The notes under the pieces: generated by a model
Told to the model about the DNA's origin: nothing
Seen by the model: only the letters and a program-made list of their open reading frames with translations
The model's database searches: none
Made by a program: the position numbers and the translations under genes
Assembly: GCA_024402755.1 (NCBI GenBank)
Contig: JAKSTD010000035.1
Span: forward strand, 1-5,731
Reading direction: 5' to 3'
Length of the DNA stretch: 5,731 nt
From: Alphaproteobacteria bacterium
GTDB taxonomy: Bacteria > Pseudomonadota > Alphaproteobacteria > Rs-D84
Shown: positions 1-5,731 of the stretch, piece by piece
Numbering within the stretch: position 1 is the first letter of the stretch
Layout of the letters: each line of letters begins with the position of its first letter

Positions 1-504
1 TTCGGCATGTCTGTTGTTGCAGCGGGACAAATGTTTTTTGGTGCAGGAGAAGGGACTTGGAGTCGTGCTTCCTGGGGGTTCCAATTAGGACTTGCTAATT
101 CTTCGGGGAGTTCTCAATGGGGGCGAGGTAATGGCGCAAGTTGTGTAATATCTACAGATTTAAAGGTTGTTGCTAATAGATTTTATCGTTGGAAAATATC
201 TAAAAATGGTGTTTATGTGGATGGGGTATTAAGATCGCAAATGTCATCAATTTCAAATTATACTTCTAATATCAGATCTTTGTGGATAGGGAAAACGAAT
301 AATGCTGATGCAAGTTCTTATAATTCAGGTAAATCTTCATGGAGCTATGTAAATATTTACAATGATAGCGGAGAAATTGTTTTTAATGGGATACCAGCAA
401 AACGCAATTCTGACAATGTTGTTGGTATGTGGGATACGGTGACAAAAACTTTCTTTACCAATGCGGGGAGTGGGACATTTACCGCTGGACCTGCTGTGCA
501 ATAA
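1..504 (+). CDS. LamG/concanavalin A-like domain protein, C-terminal part (5' truncated)
   Basis: The reading frame is open from the first base (ttc ggc, then ATG at 7) with no ribosome-binding site before that ATG, so the true start is most likely outside the window and this is the C-terminal end of a longer protein. What is visible is a beta-rich, Ser/Asn/Gly-rich stretch of the LamG/concanavalin A-like jellyroll type, including 'RFYRWKISKNGVYVDG' (about nt 178-225) and a later strand 'WSYVNIYNDSGEIVFNG'. It closes with a signature block (nt 391-492) containing 'IPAKRNSDNVVGMWDT', 'FFTNAG' and 'GTFTAGP'. I recognise that block from many gut bacterial and phage-tail-like proteins that carry this fold at the C terminus. 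Such domains usually bind carbohydrate or sit on surface proteins; the actual ligand and the upstream domains cannot be seen. No sorting anchor follows: the protein ends five residues after the signature starts its final 'GP'. The stop codon runs into a terminator, so this is the last gene of its transcript. Fold call fairly sure, function unknown. Confidence 0.72.
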   Translation, partial: FGMSVVAAGQMFFGAGEGTWSRASWGFQLGLANSSGSSQWGRGNGASCVISTDLKVVANRFYRWKISKNGVYVDGVLRSQMSSISNYTSNIRSLWIGKTNNADASSYNSGKSSWSYVNIYNDSGEIVFNGIPAKRNSDNVVGMWDTVTKTFFTNAGSGTFTAGPAVQ

Positions 505-536
505 AAAAATGACCCGCGATTACGGGTCGTTTTTTT
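503..536. terminator. Bidirectional Rho-independent terminator between converging genes
   Basis: A seven-A run (503-509) is followed by a six-base-pair GC-rich stem, GACCCG (511-516) and CGGGTC (523-528), with loop CGATTA (517-522), then a seven-T run (530-536). Read on the + strand it ends the LamG-protein transcript. Read on the - strand the A run becomes the U tract, so it also ends the LpoB-like cluster. The + strand stop codon TAA (502-504) overlaps the A run, and the - strand stop lies 17 bases from the stem. The symmetrical arrangement fits its position between two convergent genes. Confidence 0.88.
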
Positions 537-544
537 GTTCGTTT

Positions 545-1150
545 TTACCATGTTGGGGCATGGGTGCCTTCTTTGATGATTGGCTGTTCGTCTTCCCAGA
601 CAGAAAGCCCTGTTTTCAAATCTGTCAATGTCAACTGCAAGTAATATTCAACGCGGGTATCAACTGACGAAAACCAGCCCGAATCCAATTTCAAATTTCT
701 TTGCAACATTTTCCCAGAAAGCGACATGTTCGGTGCAACCAATGTTCCGGTCTTTGCGATGGTTTCTTGGTCGTATTCTGCGTTTGCGCGCATGCTGCGC
801 ATTTTTTCGGTTGTTGTATCTTCGCCAGAGAAATTAGTCGCAACTTGCACAGTTCCTGATTTCATCAATGTTGTGCGAATCTTCTTGGTTAAAATGTCTG
901 TGTCAAATCTTTGTTGTGTATCATTTACGATTGGTCCCATTGCGATTACTGGATTTTTTACCGCACGAAAAGCACCACTTTTTAACATTGATTGCGTCAT
1001 TGTTTCCGCGGTTTTTGTCCAATCGCGATATTCCAATTCCATTACATCCTGCATGGCAGCAACTTCTTTTTGGTCGTTTAAATCAACAACGCGTGTGCCA
1101 CCGCATGCACAAAGTGCCAAGCCCAAGGCAATCGGTATAAATTTTTTCAT
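545..1150 (-). CDS. lpoB: LpoB-like lipoprotein (penicillin-binding protein activator family)
   Basis: A 201-residue lipoprotein. The N terminus (MKK, then a hydrophobic run to about residue 15) ends in a lipobox L-C-A-C with the likely lipidated cysteine at residue 16, so after processing it would be anchored in the outer membrane. The body fits the LpoB/COG3417 family as I know it: 'VVDLNDQ' after the signal, 'EYRDWTKTAETM' (about 40-51), 'NPVIAMGPIVNDT' (66-78), 'FDTDILTKKIRTTLMKSG' (82-99), an 'AEYDQETIAKTG' stretch (124-135), and 'YLQLTLTDLKTGLSVWEDE' (170-188). In enteric bacteria LpoB crosses the periplasm and stimulates the peptidoglycan synthase PBP1b. Here there is no long proline-rich linker after the lipobox, so its reach would differ, and activation of a PBP is inferred only from family. 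A strong ribosome-binding site precedes the start, only 15 bases separate it from the upstream COG3014-type gene, and a terminator follows it. Confidence 0.83.
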   Translation of the reverse strand: MKKFIPIALGLALCACGGTRVVDLNDQKEVAAMQDVMELEYRDWTKTAETMTQSMLKSGAFRAVKNPVIAMGPIVNDTQQRFDTDILTKKIRTTLMKSGTVQVATNFSGEDTTTEKMRSMRANAEYDQETIAKTGTLVAPNMSLSGKMLQRNLKLDSGWFSSVDTRVEYYLQLTLTDLKTGLSVWEDEQPIIKEGTHAPTW

Positions 1151-1155
1151 GTTTT

Positions 1156-1161
1156 CTCCTT
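1156..1161 (-). promoter_or_regulatory. Ribosome-binding site of the LpoB-like gene
   Basis: On the - strand this reads AAGGAG, five bases before the ATG at 1148-1150. It lies just past the stop of the preceding gene (1166-1168). It confirms the start that gives the signal peptide and lipobox, and is the only strong Shine-Dalgarno sequence in the three-gene cluster. Confidence 0.85.
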
Positions 1162-1165
1162 TTTG

Positions 1166-2347
1166 TTATTTTAAATTGATTGTTTTGTTGTCTGTTATTT
1201 TACCATTTATTATTCGTGTGTAAATTAAATTATTTTTTGAATCGCTTGATTTTGTTTCACGCAATACATATATATATTTCGGCAATGTTGCCCATGTGCG
1301 AACATCTGTATTTGACGAAGCCACTGTATAAATAGACGAAAGTATCCCAAGTATTGGTGCGGAATCACTGCCGGAATTATACATGGTTGCTTGTAATGTT
1401 GCTTTGCTGGCTGCAGAAGTAAACGAACGCAATATTTCATTTGTTTGATATTCACGATATTCTGTCATAAACATTGCATCAACATTTGCCAGCAGTTGTG
1501 CACTTTTTATCACGCCAGAATCATTATTCAGGTATGGTTCAGAAAAAGAAAAATATACCATACCAATATTTGGTAAAAATATCCCTGTATTTTGTTCGCG
1601 AAGGCGTGGTGCGAAACCAGAATCGATAAAATGCCAAGTTGTATTTTTAGGGGCAATTCGTTTTTGCGCGTATTCCAGGTCTTGTTTTATAAATGTGTTT
1701 TCTGGCATCATACCACTTGCGCGCTTCAAATATGTAATTGCATTATCAAAATCCCCGTCGTTCAAAAAATATATTCCAGATAGATACATCAATGCTGGAT
1801 TCATAATATCGCTAAACACCACCCAATCGGCTGTGTTTTTATCAATAAGTTGATTTATTTCTGTGTTCGATGAAATTTTATTTTTGTTTTCTTCTATCAT
1901 TTTTTTGTATTCAATCGACATGTTTTGCTGACGTGCATAAGATTGGTTTATAACAACGCGTGCATTTGCCCAATCGTGCATTGCCAATAAATCCCATATT
2001 TGATAATAAGATACAAAAAGTGAATCCATCATATATGGTTTGTAAGAATTAACACCGCCGCCCAGTAATAATCCTGCTGCTTCGCGAGAAATACTGGTTG
2101 AAGTTTCGTGCAGGTTTCGTTTGTTAAATTCTTCAAATCTTAAATCACTTTGTTCATATTTATCTGTGTGAAATAGGGCGATACCATCTATTAATAAATC
2201 TAGGTTATTTTGTTTATCAACTGGCGTTTCATTTATTTCGTATTTTGCGTTTGCAAAATTATTTTGCACATTGTCTAAATACGATTGTGTTGTAGATGCG
2301 CATGCACCAAGAAACAAAAATAAACAAATGTAAAATATCTTGCGCAT
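1166..2347 (-). CDS. COG3014-type lipoprotein with TPR-like repeat
   Basis: A 393-residue lipoprotein: MRK, a hydrophobic stretch (residues 4-14) and a textbook lipobox L-G-A-C with the modified cysteine at 16. I place it in the poorly characterised COG3014 family from three remembered features. These are the 'FVSYYQIWDLLAMHDWANARVVINQSYARQQ' type region (111-141, a helical 'size-and-stack' segment), a TPR-like helix pair around 'NPALMYLSGIYFLNDGDFDNAITYLKRA' (183-210), and a C-terminal 'DVRTWATLPKYIYVLRE' block (348-364) resembling the family's conserved 'ADLRSW.TLP'. Its role is not established. Members often lie beside LpoB-like genes, as here, and an envelope scaffold or assembly role is a guess. 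It starts 4 bases after the coupling ATPase stop and shows no clear Shine-Dalgarno sequence, so its translation is probably coupled to the gene upstream. Family call moderately sure; molecular function unknown. Confidence 0.75.
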   Translation of the reverse strand: MRKIFYICLFLFLGACASTTQSYLDNVQNNFANAKYEINETPVDKQNNLDLLIDGIALFHTDKYEQSDLRFEEFNKRNLHETSTSISREAAGLLLGGGVNSYKPYMMDSLFVSYYQIWDLLAMHDWANARVVINQSYARQQNMSIEYKKMIEENKNKISSNTEINQLIDKNTADWVVFSDIMNPALMYLSGIYFLNDGDFDNAITYLKRASGMMPENTFIKQDLEYAQKRIAPKNTTWHFIDSGFAPRLREQNTGIFLPNIGMVYFSFSEPYLNNDSGVIKSAQLLANVDAMFMTEYREYQTNEILRSFTSAASKATLQATMYNSGSDSAPILGILSSIYTVASSNTDVRTWATLPKYIYVLRETKSSDSKNNLIYTRIINGKITDNKTINLK

Positions 2348-2351
2348 AGCT

Positions 2352-4619
2352 TTAATGTATCGGTTCCAATATTTTTATTTCATTAGTATTTGGATTCAAA
2401 ACACAAGGTGTCCCAGAATATCCCATAATCGCATGATGTGACGGGATTAAAAATTCGGGTAATGGTGATGTTTCACCCATCGCGATTTTAGCAAGCAATC
2501 TTTTTTGAACATCTGTTTTGCCCAGATAGTATTGGATATTGGTCGCTTCTATTGGGCGATGATACCAACCCTGGTATATAACTAATTGTTTATCAGCAGG
2601 TAATCTCATAATATCCATTTCGGTATAAAGGGGTTCTTCTTTCGGTGTTTCTACTTCTTTCCCATCTTTAACTTCTATTTTTTTTGTCTTTTTCATGCCA
2701 ATCATTTCAACAAATTTATGGGCGGTATCAAAATCGTTTTGGCGCAAAACTATTTTGGCTGCTGTTGTAGATATAATTGTTGCTGCTGCATCGGCACCAT
2801 ATTTTTCTTGAATCTGGTGGATGTCTTGGCCAATGATAAGGTATGACACTTTGCATCCGCGTCCCAAATCAGGTCCTTGGATAACAGCATCTAATTTTTG
2901 CATTTTGGGCATTTCATCTAATGCAAATAATACAGGGCATGGTCCAACGTGTTCTCCATCGACCAATGTTCCAGGTGTATGAGATAATAAATAACTGGAC
3001 ATTAATTCAATAAATATCGCAGTAATCGGATTTACTGCCTGGGCATCAACCAGGTTTACTGATAAGTAAATTGTGACAGGTTTGATTTTTCCGTCCCGTG
3101 GGTCAATCATTCCACGCAAATCCGCAAAATGAAAATCAGAATGGCTGGTGCGATTGCGAACTGCGGCATTACGAAATATTGCTAAACCTTCCATCATTGT
3201 AGATAAAATAGAACCACGTTCTCTATCTGGTGTATTTGCAAGTTGGGTTAGTTCGGAAACCGCGCGATGTGCGTATGCATAATGGCGTGCTTCTTCAACA
3301 GCATTTAGTAGCAAATCTTTCATTGGGTCTGCCATCATAACCATTTGGTCGCCTTGACGTCTGCGTTCTTCCATTTCTTCGGCAATAGCAACCTGACTTG
3401 ATGTCAGCCAATCAAGAATCATTGCAAATGATGCTTCGCGCCCATGCCATGAATCAGGGATGTGTGCCCATGTTCCAACATGAACATAATTTGTAGAATT
3501 TAATTCATCCTTTTGCAACATCGAATAGGCGGCATACGCATTTGGGTCATTCATCATTGATAAATAATAATCACCCAAAAGCGCGGCATCATTCTGGCTT
3601 AGTGTGCCGTTGTTTATTTTTGCGTAAAAATAATCATCTGCTTTGGCGCGTTCTATTTTTGATACAATAAAGTTTATCATACCAGATAACCCGGCGCGTC
3701 CAGTATTTGCCCAGTGTGGGTCTGCATTTGCACCTTTGGCATCTGGAACCAAAACCTTTGCCATAGAATCTATGTACAAATCACGTTGTTCCGGGTTGTA
3801 TGGAACATGTTCTGGTGATAACGGATTCCATGATGGATAATAAATTCCACGTGCTGGGTCATCTTGACCCGCCCAATTCATGATAAACACGGGGCCCACC
3901 GTTGAACGATATCCAGATGTTGATTGTTTCAATTCTGGTTTTGGGTCGTTAATAATCATTGAAACCGTATCACAGTCAAGAATTGTTGGAACTACAACAC
4001 CTGTGGTTTTACCGGTTCCTGGAGGTGCCACGCACAAAGTAGATAAACATTCATCAAACATTAAAGGGGTGTCTTTGCCACCATATTTAAAATAGCCAAG
4101 AACCATCATAAATCCTTTGAATAGGCCTTCCTTGTTTTTGAAATCTTTGGCCATTTTTTTGATATCGTCTGCTGTTGCCTTGCGGGAAGATTTTTCGTCA
4201 TAGTTATCTTTGCCGGCGGGATTAAATTCAGATTTTAATGTATCGTCTGCCAAGAAATAATATACGATGATTGGTATCAATGGTGTCACACAGGCAAAAT
4301 CAGGATTGTGAACGGTTCTTGATAACCAATATGGAATTTCAGCGATAACAGACATCCCCAATGTTGAAAACATATTTTTTATGTACAGCCAAACCCAATG
4401 TGCAGTTGCAGGCCCCCAGCCATAACGCCACACATGTTCAACAGCAAAAGATAATCCAAAAACAAAAGCGCATATCAACCAGACCCCGATGTTCCACCGG
4501 ATGTTCCAGAATTTGCGTGCAACAGGCGCCTGTTCGTGTTCTTTGTATTTCGTTGAATCAAAGATACTCAAGCCCTTGCCTGAACCACTGTTAGAGAAAA
4601 GGTTGAACTTTATTTCCAT
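2352..4619 (-). CDS. virD4: VirD4/TraG-type type IV secretion coupling ATPase
   Basis: A 755-residue inner-membrane ATPase of the VirD4/TraG family (T4SS-DNA_transf type). In known systems these hexamers select protein or DNA-protein substrates and hand them to the type IV secretion channel. The N terminus carries two or three hydrophobic segments (about 43-64, 74-100 and 111-123). A FtsK/HerA-like motor follows: Walker A 'APPGTGKTT' (198-206, catalytic Lys204); 'IINDPKPEL' (222-230), the usual post-Walker-A strand; Walker B 'VLFALDEMPKM' (563-573, Asp568 and Glu569); 'IIGQDIHQIQEKYG' (595-608), with the sensor glutamine at 598; and 'AKIVLRQND' (621-629). The region between about 310 and 450 is largely helical and would hold the family's all-alpha domain. 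All key catalytic residues are present, so it looks functional. Length is somewhat above typical VirD4 but normal for TraG-like proteins. It heads the - strand cluster, while no channel, relaxase or effector gene is visible nearby. Whether it serves conjugation or effector export cannot be told. Confidence 0.9.
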   Translation of the reverse strand: MEIKFNLFSNSGSGKGLSIFDSTKYKEHEQAPVARKFWNIRWNIGVWLICAFVFGLSFAVEHVWRYGWGPATAHWVWLYIKNMFSTLGMSVIAEIPYWLSRTVHNPDFACVTPLIPIIVYYFLADDTLKSEFNPAGKDNYDEKSSRKATADDIKKMAKDFKNKEGLFKGFMMVLGYFKYGGKDTPLMFDECLSTLCVAPPGTGKTTGVVVPTILDCDTVSMIINDPKPELKQSTSGYRSTVGPVFIMNWAGQDDPARGIYYPSWNPLSPEHVPYNPEQRDLYIDSMAKVLVPDAKGANADPHWANTGRAGLSGMINFIVSKIERAKADDYFYAKINNGTLSQNDAALLGDYYLSMMNDPNAYAAYSMLQKDELNSTNYVHVGTWAHIPDSWHGREASFAMILDWLTSSQVAIAEEMEERRRQGDQMVMMADPMKDLLLNAVEEARHYAYAHRAVSELTQLANTPDRERGSILSTMMEGLAIFRNAAVRNRTSHSDFHFADLRGMIDPRDGKIKPVTIYLSVNLVDAQAVNPITAIFIELMSSYLLSHTPGTLVDGEHVGPCPVLFALDEMPKMQKLDAVIQGPDLGRGCKVSYLIIGQDIHQIQEKYGADAAATIISTTAAKIVLRQNDFDTAHKFVEMIGMKKTKKIEVKDGKEVETPKEEPLYTEMDIMRLPADKQLVIYQGWYHRPIEATNIQYYLGKTDVQKRLLAKIAMGETSPLPEFLIPSHHAIMGYSGTPCVLNPNTNEIKILEPIH

Positions 4620-4626
4620 GGTTGCT

Positions 4627-4632
4627 ATTATA
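4627..4632 (-). promoter_or_regulatory. Possible -10 box for the coupling-ATPase cluster
   Basis: The - strand reads a perfect TATAAT ending 7 bases before the ATG of the coupling ATPase. Transcription would then start at or within a base of the A of the start codon, giving a nearly leaderless message. That agrees with the absence of a Shine-Dalgarno sequence (the bases before ATG are AGCAACC). The hexamer 17 bases upstream on that strand is TTATAA, a poor -35. In DNA this AT-rich a chance TATAAT is quite possible. Confidence 0.38.
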
Positions 4633-4650
4633 TCATAAAATAGAGATTTT

Positions 4651-4656
4651 TATAAT
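4651..4656 (+). promoter_or_regulatory. Possible -10 box for the rsmE operon
   Basis: A perfect TATAAT lies 15 bases before the rsmE ATG, implying a leader of roughly 9 bases. A second, overlapping candidate, TATAAA, lies at 4656-4661. No good -35 is seen at 16-18 bases, and no clear Shine-Dalgarno sequence lies between the box and the ATG (only AAAGA). It is the mirror partner of the box on the opposite strand. The placement between divergent genes supports it, but the base composition makes chance matches likely. Confidence 0.4.
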
Positions 4657-4671
4657 ATAAAAGATTAAAAA

Positions 4672-5331
4672 ATGCAAAATATACCAAGAATATATTTAAA
4701 TGAAAATTTGAAATCTGGAGAAACTTTACCAGTCGAAAAAGATGTCGTTCATTATCTTCGTCACGTGATGAGGCGGAATAATTGTTTGGTCTTTAATGGC
4801 GGTGCGGAATACAGTGCCGTGTTAAGCGATGATAATAAAAATATAATCATCGGCGAAAAAACAAATCGGGTTGACCCATCAAATGATATTGTTTTGTATT
4901 TCGCACCAATTAAAAAGACGGACGAGATGTTAAATATGGTGACGCAAATGGGGGTTGCGATTTTACAACCTGTTATTACAGAGAGAACTGTCGCGAATCA
5001 TATAAATTGGAATCGTATGAAAAAGATTATTGCGGAGGCATCAGAACAATCAAATCGAAACAGTATCCCGGAATTGAAAGAGCCGATAAAATTTGAAAAT
5101 TTAGATTTAAAAAATTTAATTGTCGCAGATGAACGGTTTGCGCACGAATTAAAAGCAGAAAAAAAACAAATAAAAACGAATCGAATTTTCGTTGGTCCCG
5201 AAGGGGGCTTTTCCACGAAAGAATTTGAAAAAATGGATGCGGCAGGGGTTTGTAGTTTGTCTTTGGGTAAAACTATTTTGCGTGCCGAAGTGGCTGCTGT
5301 GGTTGCGGTGGCAAAGGTGTTAGATAAATGA
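4672..5331 (+). CDS. rsmE: 16S rRNA (uracil-1498-N3) methyltransferase RsmE
   Basis: A cytoplasmic SAM-dependent methyltransferase of the SPOUT class that makes m3U at position 1498 of 16S rRNA, near the decoding centre of the 30S subunit. The N-terminal PUA-like part shows 'HYLRHVMRRNN' (27-37) and 'FNGGAEYSAVL' (41-51). The SPOUT part shows 'KKTDEMLNMVTQMGV' (81-95), 'PVITERTV' (100-107), 'AEASEQSNR' (121-129), the SAM-binding loop 'VGPEGGFSTKEFE' (174-186), and the knot motif 'LGKTILRAEVA' (198-208). The usual wording of that last motif is LR-T-E-T-A, so Ala and Val replace the two threonines here, a small departure that should not abolish the fold. At 219 residues it is slightly shorter than the roughly 240 usual. 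It starts the right-hand + strand operon, divergent from the secretion-type cluster, and its stop overlaps the next gene. The ATG at 4672 is chosen because it gives the normal 'IPRIYL' N terminus. Confidence 0.95.
   Translation: MQNIPRIYLNENLKSGETLPVEKDVVHYLRHVMRRNNCLVFNGGAEYSAVLSDDNKNIIIGEKTNRVDPSNDIVLYFAPIKKTDEMLNMVTQMGVAILQPVITERTVANHINWNRMKKIIAEASEQSNRNSIPELKEPIKFENLDLKNLIVADERFAHELKAEKKQIKTNRIFVGPEGGFSTKEFEKMDAAGVCSLSLGKTILRAEVAAVVAVAKVLDK
5313..5318 (+). promoter_or_regulatory. Ribosome-binding site of the pseudouridine synthase gene
   Basis: AAAGGT, followed by G, lies nine bases before the ATG at 5328 and inside the end of rsmE. It is a partial but well-spaced Shine-Dalgarno match. 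With the ATGA overlap it supports reinitiation or coupled translation from rsmE. Confidence 0.55.
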
Positions 5332-5731
5332 ATATCAGGTTGGCTAAATTTATTGCAGATTGCGGGGTTGCCTCACGGCGCGAGGCAGAAGATTTGATTC
5401 AATCTGGTCGTGTGTCTGTTGATGATAAAGTGGTAAATACACCTGTGTTTTTTGTTGGGGAAGATAACAAAGTTTGTGTCGATGGGAAAATAATAAAAAG
5501 AGATAATGAAACTAAATTGTATATATTTCATAAACCGCTAAATACGGTGACAACAACGCGTGATCCCCAAAATCGAAGGACTATATATGATGTGTTGGCT
5601 AAAAAATATAGAAATTTAAAATATATCGGTCGTCTTGATTATAAAACCACAGGTTTATTGTTGTTGACTAATGATGGTATTTTGGCGCGCAAAATGTCTT
5701 TGCCAGAAAATCAAATACCAAGAACTTATAT
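5328..5731 (+). CDS. RluB/RsuA-family rRNA pseudouridine synthase (3' truncated by window)
   Basis: The frame is open from the ATG at 5328 to the window end (134 full codons plus two bases), so only the N-terminal half or so is present. Residues 1-33 form an S4 RNA-binding domain ('RLAKFIADCGVASRREAEDLI', in part 4-18, then 'GRVSVDD'). Next come 'FHKPLNTVTTTRDPQNRRTI' (67-86) and the catalytic loop 'GRLDYKTTGLLLLTNDG' (101-117), whose Asp104 is the expected nucleophile-like aspartate of pseudouridine synthases. 'LARKMSLP' (119-126) and 'IPRTY' follow. This is the RluB/RsuA/RluE family, which converts specific uridines of 23S or 16S rRNA to pseudouridine. The N-terminal S4 domain favours RluB or RsuA over RluE, and the wording favours an alphaproteobacterial RluB-like protein, but the target site cannot be fixed. 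The ATG overlaps the rsmE stop (ATGA, 5328-5331), so both rRNA-modifying enzymes are made from one message. Confidence 0.92.
   Translation, partial: MNIRLAKFIADCGVASRREAEDLIQSGRVSVDDKVVNTPVFFVGEDNKVCVDGKIIKRDNETKLYIFHKPLNTVTTTRDPQNRRTIYDVLAKKYRNLKYIGRLDYKTTGLLLLTNDGILARKMSLPENQIPRTY

Noticed and set aside
357..667. Short open frames on both strands around the terminator (- strand 357-551, + strand 461-667).
   Set aside because: Both run through the terminator hairpin and overlap real genes in other frames; neither has a credible start or recognisable sequence.
726..1223. An open + strand frame of 165 codons across the LpoB-like gene, with a hydrophobic C-terminal end.
   Set aside because: It lies wholly opposite a well-supported lipoprotein gene that has a lipobox, a ribosome-binding site and family motifs. 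The frame shows no motif of its own and no Shine-Dalgarno sequence, so it is an antisense shadow.
4572..4589. A glycine-rich 'SGSGKG' near the N terminus of the coupling ATPase that resembles a second P-loop.
   Set aside because: The spacing does not fit GxxxxGK[ST], it precedes the membrane segments, and the true Walker A with matching Walker B is at residues 198-206.
2352..4619. The coupling ATPase as evidence of an integrated conjugative element.
   Set aside because: No relaxase, integrase, VirB genes, tRNA target or flanking direct repeats are visible, and a housekeeping rRNA-modification operon begins 52 bases away. The mobile-element idea has no support within this window.
1..5731. CRISPR arrays, insertion sequences, tRNA/rRNA genes or riboswitches.
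   Set aside because: I saw no regularly spaced repeats, no terminal inverted repeats with a transposase, no tRNA-like cloverleaf and no leader long enough for a riboswitch; coding genes fill nearly the whole window.

Overview
The window looks like chromosome from an AT-rich, host- or gut-associated Gram-negative bacterium, most likely an uncultured Alphaproteobacterium. Two neighbouring lipoproteins and a VirD4-class coupling ATPase point to a Gram-negative envelope. The pseudouridine synthase at the right edge has the wording I associate with alphaproteobacterial RluB/RsuA proteins (a 'HKP..TVTTTRDP' block, and 'LARKMSLP' after the catalytic loop). The taxonomic call is inference from remembered family patterns, not from a search. 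Coding density is very high: no gene-free stretch exceeds about 55 bases.

Layout. (1) Bases 1-504, + strand: the 3' end of a LamG/concanavalin-A-like, probably surface or secreted, protein. Its C-terminal signature is common in gut bacterial and phage-associated proteins. (2) Bases 503-536: a near-perfect bidirectional intrinsic terminator between converging genes. (3) Bases 545-4619, - strand: a compact three-gene cluster. In transcription order it holds a VirD4/TraG-type coupling ATPase (755 aa), a COG3014-type TPR-like lipoprotein (393 aa) and an LpoB-like lipoprotein (201 aa), with gaps of only 4 and 15 bases. (4) Bases 4620-4671: a short, very AT-rich divergent promoter region with a TATAAT box on each strand. 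(5) From base 4672, + strand: rsmE (16S rRNA m3U1498 methyltransferase) overlapping by ATGA a RluB/RsuA-type pseudouridine synthase cut off by the window end. This pair is an rRNA-modification operon.

How the genes may work together. The + strand pair on the right is housekeeping and concerns ribosome maturation. The - strand cluster is the most interesting part: an inner-membrane ATPase that normally feeds substrates to a type IV secretion channel lies in one apparent transcription unit with two outer-membrane-type lipoproteins. One of those belongs to the family that activates peptidoglycan synthases. This suggests, but does not prove, a link between envelope or peptidoglycan handling and type IV secretion. 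No other secretion, relaxase or mobility gene is visible here. I did not find a clearly new system; the cluster is an unusual combination of known families.
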